From Chloroflexota bacterium (GTDB lineage Bacteria; Chloroflexota; Anaerolineae; UBA4142): a DNA stretch of 11,974 nt. A program made the position numbers and the translations under genes. Below are positions 6,701 to 11,974 of the stretch, piece by piece (position 1 is the stretch's first letter; each line of letters starts with the position of its first letter). The DNA is taken from NCBI GenBank assembly GCA_023380675.1, contig JAMCRS010000476.1:1-11974 (forward strand), given 5' to 3'. The notes below the pieces were generated by a model. It ran no database searches and was not told where the DNA came from. It saw nothing but the letters and a program-made list of their open reading frames with translations.

Positions 6701-7708
6701 TTGGATTGGATTGTCTTATTCGGTCTCTGCGCGATCACGGTCAGCCTCGCCGGCCTGGCCGCGCTAGCGGTCGTCTATGTGACCAGCCAGCGTCGCCGCG
6801 ACCAGCCCGCGCCTACCGCCGTAAGTCAGGTCCGCGTTTCGTCTGGTCAGCCGACCCAAGCCGCGCCGTCGATCCACGGCTGGTTGGCGCACATCCCTCC
6901 GCCCGCTCCGCCGCCGCACCGTGAGCCGCTGCATTTTGACGACGGCGCGTCCGGGCCGGAAGGAGAAGATGCGCTTGAGGCCAAGCGCGCGCTCTCGAAA
7001 CAGGAACGCGCCTTGTTTCACACGCTCTATCGCCAAGTCGGCGCCGACTATTACATTTTTCCGCAAATTCCGCTCAAGCAGTTCGCACCCAGGTTCGGCG
7101 ATCAGTTTCCCCCCAGTCTGCGTTCCATGTGGCAGGACGGTGTGCTCGATTTTGCGCTGGCGGATCCTTTCTCGCTGGGAGTCCTCGCGGGAATCGAACT
7201 GGACGACTCGTCCCACCAACAAGCCGACGCCGAGGCGCGCGATCGCCGCAAGGACCAACTTTTGAACACGATCGGGATCGACGTGCTTCGCATCTCGAGC
7301 GGCGAGAGCTGGAATCCAAGCCGCATCCAAGCAGAGCTTAAGAAGCTGGTGCGCGGCAACGCGATCACCTTTCTGACGCGCCAAGAATGCTCCATCTTTC
7401 GAGCGCTGCGCCAGGCGCGGGGCGACCTGGTTTTTCCCAGAGTATCGTTGCGACAAATGATCCGGCGCATGAGCTTCCTGCCTCGGGACCTTTACACGAC
7501 GCTGCAGAGCGAGACCGCCGGTTTTCTGCTCGCGAATTCCAAATACCTGGGAACGGTCCTGGTCGTGGAATCTGCTGACGAATTGAGGCGCTGCCCGAAA
7601 AAGCTAGAGTTATACGCCCAGGCCCGGATTCCGTGCGTCGTCGTAGACGGCGAATCGGTCGAACCGGGGCAACTGGGTGAGCAGATCGAGCTCGCCATTC
7701 AGAAATGA
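6701..7708 (+). CDS. Membrane-anchored tandem DUF2726 protein (PD-(D/E)XK nuclease-like)
   Basis: The biochemical role is unknown. The 335-residue product starts at a TTG preceded by AAGGGAGAT at 6687-6695; no in-frame ATG or GTG fits. Residues 3-27 form one transmembrane helix, followed by RRR and then a long Pro/Ala/Gln-rich linker (about 34-95). Residues 97-200 match DUF2726: LSKQERALFHTLY, FPQIPLKQF, VLDFALADP and the hallmark AGIELDDSSHQQ, ending in IGIDVLRI. Asp150 and Glu166-x-Asp168 would correspond to the acidic active-site residues of the PD-(D/E)XK-like fold that has been proposed for this family. A second copy (about 222-320) repeats the start (LTRQECSIFRALRQ, LVFPRVSLRQM) and ends in IPCVVVDG. 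It has lost the D...ExD residues, so it is probably structural or ligand-binding. The topology places both domains in the cytoplasm. The gene has its own promoter. Confidence 0.8.
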   Translation: MDWIVLFGLCAITVSLAGLAALAVVYVTSQRRRDQPAPTAVSQVRVSSGQPTQAAPSIHGWLAHIPPPAPPPHREPLHFDDGASGPEGEDALEAKRALSKQERALFHTLYRQVGADYYIFPQIPLKQFAPRFGDQFPPSLRSMWQDGVLDFALADPFSLGVLAGIELDDSSHQQADAEARDRRKDQLLNTIGIDVLRISSGESWNPSRIQAELKKLVRGNAITFLTRQECSIFRALRQARGDLVFPRVSLRQMIRRMSFLPRDLYTTLQSETAGFLLANSKYLGTVLVVESADELRRCPKKLELYAQARIPCVVVDGESVEPGQLGEQIELAIQK

Positions 7709-7764
7709 CGAACAAGTTGCTGGGCGCGGACGGGCCGGTCGCGCGTGGCATCGGCCTGGTCTGA
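7705..7764 (+). other. Short ATGA-coupled ORF, possibly a truncated gene start
   Basis: An ATG at 7705 overlaps the TGA stop of the DUF2726 gene in the ATGA arrangement typical of coupled genes. The frame gives 19 residues (MTNKLLGADGPVARGIGLV) and stops at 7762-7764. Because the following DNA is full of gene remnants, this could be the surviving start of a formerly coupled gene. It could equally be chance, and I do not assign a function. Confidence 0.25.
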
Positions 7765-7779
7765 AGCGAGCGCGGTATC

Positions 7780-7809
7780 AAAAACCCGTTTTCTCGCAGA
7801 AAACGGGTT
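7780..7809 (-). terminator. Intrinsic terminator reading on the minus strand, no intact gene attached
   Basis: A perfect 12-bp stem (AACCCGTTTTCT at 7783-7794 with AGAAAACGGGTT at 7798-7809) has a 3-base loop. Five A residues at 7780-7784 become a T-run after the stem on the minus strand. The + strand side continues as GCGGCC without a T-run. It would therefore serve a minus-strand gene ending to its right, where only remnants remain. It may also stop + strand transcripts weakly. Confidence 0.6.
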
Positions 7810-7844
7810 GCGGCCCACGCGCGCGTTCGCATTTTCAATCGCCT

Positions 7845-8057
7845 CTAGCCGGCGATCGCGCTGACTTGCCCGGCAACTCGATCACCACGCCCCGCGGCCA
7901 AACCCTTTGGGATAAACCACGCGCACAGCGCCCCAAAAATCCCGGTCGAGATCGAGACTTACCAAAAGTGCGCCAGGCTTACGCCCGCCGGCATCAGCGG
8001 GTTGGCAAACGCGAGCTGCGCAGTCGGCAGGAGCGCGAGCGGAGCCGCCGCCGTGAA
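7845..8057 (-). pseudogene. Possible remnant of a minus-strand integral membrane protein
   Basis: Read on the minus strand, one frame runs between stops at 8060 and 7847 and is interrupted once by a TAA at 7961-7959. The two halves are hydrophobic and protein-like: LLPTAQLAFANPLMPAGVSL before the stop, and VSISTGIFGALCAWFIPKGL after it. They resemble the last transmembrane helices of a transporter. The frame ends about 35 bases before the minus-strand terminator at 7780-7809, the spacing expected for a gene end. There is no start codon context, and the right edge abuts the VapC remnant. I cannot name the family, and chance composition is possible. Confidence 0.25.
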
Positions 8058-8197
8058 CTATCTGCTTGACGCCGGTGTGATTTCCGAGCTCGTCGCCAAG
8101 AAACCGAATCCGCGAGTCTCATGGTCTCGAACTGGTCACGTGCAATGAGGCTGATTTTGCACATGCCAGCATCGCCGTGGTAAATCCTTGGGCCTGA
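8053..8197 (+). pseudogene. VapC/FitB-type PIN-domain toxin remnant with internal deletion
   Basis: Intact members are Mg-dependent RNases of type II toxin-antitoxin systems, about 130-140 residues long. Here a GTG at 8053 begins NYLLDAGVISELVAKKPNPRV, the typical PIN N-terminus, with the first catalytic Asp kept in LLD. At about 8116-8120 the family sequence jumps to its C-terminus in another frame: HGLELVTCNEADFAHASIAV followed by VNPWA and TGA at 8195-8197. This corresponds to the VapC end with a motif of the type HGLxLVTRNxxDF...NPW. Some 75-80 middle residues, including the other acidic active-site positions, are missing, and the two ends are out of frame. The conserved TN after LLD has also become AG. 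No Phd/VapB-like antitoxin is recognisable upstream. The protein cannot be functional. Confidence 0.7.
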
Positions 8198-8225
8198 GCG
8201 CTCGGCAATCGGGATCGCCTCGTTT

Positions 8226-8254
8226 TTGACTCGCTCCGGGTTCTCCGGTATAAT
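8226..8254 (+). promoter_or_regulatory. Strong sigma70-type promoter
   Basis: TTGACT (8226-8231) and a perfect TATAAT (8249-8254) are separated by the optimal 17 bases, and transcription should start near 8261. It lies directly in front of the propeller-M15 gene and probably drives that gene, the coupled MutS-like gene and the next overlapping gene. Confidence 0.78.
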
Positions 8255-8290
8255 CGCCCCAGTCCCCAAAGGAGCGCTGAACTGATACGC

Positions 8291-10071
<1,781 letters not shown>

Positions 10072-10075
<4 letters not shown>

Positions 10076-11949
10076 CGGGCGCCCCAGGGCCGCGCGCCGT
10101 GCGCACAGCGCGCCAGCGGGCGATCGAGCGCCAGATCGATCGCTTGCGCCGGCGCATCCTCCCTTTCCAGGTCGTCAGCAATCGCGTCTCGTGGGCGCGC
10201 GTCGCCGTATTTGCCGGCGGGATCGCCGCGGCGATCGCGGCCGCGACCCGTGTCAGTCCGCTCGCCGGCTGGGGCGTCCTTGCCCTTGCCGCACTCCTCT
10301 TTGCGCTCGTCGTTTCCGCCCACCGCCGGCTCGAGCGGTGGATCGATACATTCGCCGCATGGCGCGACATCAAACTCGACCAGCTCGCGCGCATGACGCT
10401 CGACTGGCCGAATCTGGGTGCGCCGGCCGCGGCGAATGTTCCGGGCGGCCGGTCGCTTGCGCTCGACCTCGATCTGACCGGCGCGCGTTCGGTGCATCAA
10501 TTGCTCGACACCACGGTTTCGCGCCCTGGCAGCCAAATGCTGGCCCAGTGGTTGGTCCAGCCCTCACCCGATCTCAACGAGACCCTCGGCCGCCAGCGCA
10601 TCGTGCGCGAGCTGGTGCCGCTCACGCGGTTCCGCGACCGTTTCCGGCTCACGCTGCGCATGGTCATGCAAGAGCAGTTGATGGGCGAAGGGGTCTCGTA
10701 CTGGCTCGCGATCGAGTCGAACGCCAATCGTCTAAAGTGGGCGCTCTTCGTCGCGACGGCGCTCGCCGCAGTCGACGCCGCCCTGTTCGCGCTCTTCTGG
10801 CTCGCCGGCTGGCCGGCATTCTGGGCGATCACGCTGGCGGCTTACGTTCTATTCTTTTTCGTCAGCCAGGGCGCCCTGGGCGAAGTCATGGGCGCGCTGG
10901 TGCAGAGCGACGTCGAGCTGGATCGCTTTGCCGCGATCTTTAGATACCTGGAACGCTACCGCTACGACGGACATCCGAACGTCGCCGCGCTGTGCGAGCC
11001 GTTCCGCGACCCGGGCAAATCTCCGTCCGCGTCGATGCGCCGGATAAAGATCGCCGCCATCGGCGTCGGACTCCGCTCGAATCCGGTGCTTTTGCTCGTT
11101 CTCAACGTGGCTCTCCCCTGGGATTTCTTCTTTGCCTACCTGGGCGACCGTTACCGAACGCAGGTGGCACAGGCGTTTCCGAAATGGGCGGACACCTGTT
11201 ACCGCCTGGACGCGCTCATGGCGCTCGCCAATTTCGGCTATTTGAATCCCGACTATACTTTTCCGGAACTGACCCCGGCTGCCCGGCCGATCCTGCGGGT
11301 GGAGGGGCTGGGGCATCCGCTGGTTCCCGCCGAAAGCAAAGTGTGCAACGATTTCGTCGTCGACGCACCCGGCGAGTTGGCGATCATCACTGGCTCGAAC
11401 ATGGCCGGCAAGACGACGTTCCTCAGATCGATCGGGGTCAACCTGTGTCTCGCCTACGCCGGCGGGCCGGTAAACGCCGCGCGCTTTTGCTCGGTCCCGT
11501 TCCGGCTGCACACCTGCATTCGCATCACCGAGTCGGTCGTCGACGGTTTTTCCTACTTTTACGCCGAGGTCAAGTGTCTGCGGCGGCTGCTGGACGAATT
11601 GAGGGCGGACAGCCCGCTGCCGCTCTTTTATCTGATCGACGAGATCTTTCGCGGCACGAACAATCGCGAACGACTGATCGGCAGTCGCGCTTACGTCCAC
11701 GCACTTATCGGCGCGAACGGCGCGGGGCTGCTGGCAACGCACGACCTGGAGCTCGCCGGGCTCGCGGAGCACAATCCCGGTCTAAGCAACTATCACTTTG
11801 CAGACCAGGTCTCCGATGGGCGGCTCGTATTCGATTATCGGATTCGCGGCGGCTCGTGCCCGACGACGAACGCGCTCAAGATCATGCAGATGGAAGGGCT
11901 GCCGACCGAAGCAGAGGCTGCCCCACCAAGGAAACTCGATGACCCTTAA
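10072..11949 (+). CDS. Membrane-embedded MutS-family ATPase
   Basis: This DNA-mismatch-repair-like ATPase of unknown function has 625 residues. The GTG at 10072 overlaps the preceding TGA (GTGA), which implies coupled translation; an in-frame extension to 9853 would lie within the peptidase gene. Two helices (about 42-58 and 64-83) and a hydrophobic block with two more (about 223-262) indicate a membrane protein. Between them lies a MutS core (domain III)-like segment, ARSVHQLLDTTVSRPGSQML and AQWLVQPSPDLNETLGRQRI, with Asp146 in the LLD motif. The C-terminal MutS ATPase has Walker A GSNMAGKTTF (441-450), a VVDGFSYFYAEVKCL helix, Walker B FYLIDEIFRGTNNRER (Asp523-Glu524) and ATHD with His557. 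The N-terminal mismatch-recognition domain of true MutS is absent, so ordinary mismatch repair is unlikely. Similar membrane MutS-like proteins occur in several phyla without an assigned role. Confidence 0.88.
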
Positions 11950-11974
11950 CAAACCGGTATCGCCGGCCATGCGG
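11939..11974 (+). CDS. Start of a further gene overlapping the MutS-like gene (partial)
   Basis: An ATG at 11939, a few bases after CAAGGAAA, begins MTLNKPVSPAMR and stays open to the window edge. It overlaps the end of the MutS-like gene by 11 bases in another frame, consistent with a tightly packed operon. Too little is visible to suggest a product. Confidence 0.55.
   Translation, partial: MTLNKPVSPAMR

Larger units (their letters stand above)
7709..8225. other. Gene-poor region made of remnants
   Basis: No intact gene is visible over more than 500 bases. The stretch holds a 19-codon ORF at its left edge, an intrinsic terminator pointing to the minus strand (7780-7809) and a possible minus-strand membrane-protein remnant (7845-8057). 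An internally deleted VapC gene (8053-8197) follows, and the promoter of the next gene lies just outside at 8226. The 130-residue + strand open frame across 7677-8069 is Arg-rich with no fold-like pattern and is not taken as a gene. Confidence 0.6.

Overview
The window is GC-rich bacterial DNA with almost all genes on the + strand. The most likely source is a member of the Chloroflexota, probably Anaerolineae-like. The main clue is the first complete gene, a sugar-binding lipoprotein whose lipobox is followed by a Thr/Pro/Val/Glu-rich linker typical of solute-binding proteins in that phylum. A bacterial cupin-type phosphoglucose isomerase, membrane-anchored DUF2726 and MutS-like proteins, and TTG/GTG starts fit this but do not prove it.

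Layout. (1) 1-131: the last codons of an upstream gene and its intrinsic terminator. (2) 343-6225: a six-gene sugar uptake and catabolism operon. In order it holds a substrate-binding lipoprotein (carrying an apparent single-base frameshift), an ABM-fold (LsrG/YgiN-like) small enzyme, an NAD-type short-chain dehydrogenase, an RbsA-like double ATPase, an RbsC-like permease and a cupin phosphoglucose isomerase. It ends at an intrinsic terminator at 6382-6417. A strong hairpin without a U-tract lies just after the binding-protein gene. (3) 6623-7708: a good sigma70-type promoter and a membrane-anchored protein with one intact and one degenerate DUF2726 (PD-(D/E)XK-like) domain. (4) 7709-8200: a gene graveyard. 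It contains a 19-codon ATGA-coupled ORF, a minus-strand terminator with no intact gene to serve, possible remains of a minus-strand membrane protein, and a VapC (PIN-domain) toxin gene that has lost its middle. (5) 8226-11974: a near-consensus promoter followed by a secreted protein joining a TolB-like beta-propeller to an M15-type zinc peptidase domain, a translationally coupled (GTGA) membrane-embedded MutS-family ATPase, and the start of a further overlapping gene.

How the genes work together. Region 2 reads as one uptake-and-processing unit: the lipoprotein captures a sugar-like ligand, the RbsA/RbsC pair imports it, and the ABM protein, dehydrogenase and isomerase convert it. The window contains no kinase, regulator or aldolase, so the substrate cannot be named. 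In region 5 the propeller-M15 protein would act outside the cell, probably on peptidoglycan, while the MutS-like ATPase is membrane-bound. Their overlap implies co-expression, but a joint function is inference.

The best candidates for undescribed biology are the propeller-M15 plus membrane-MutS pair, the tandem DUF2726 membrane protein, and the unassigned sugar operon.
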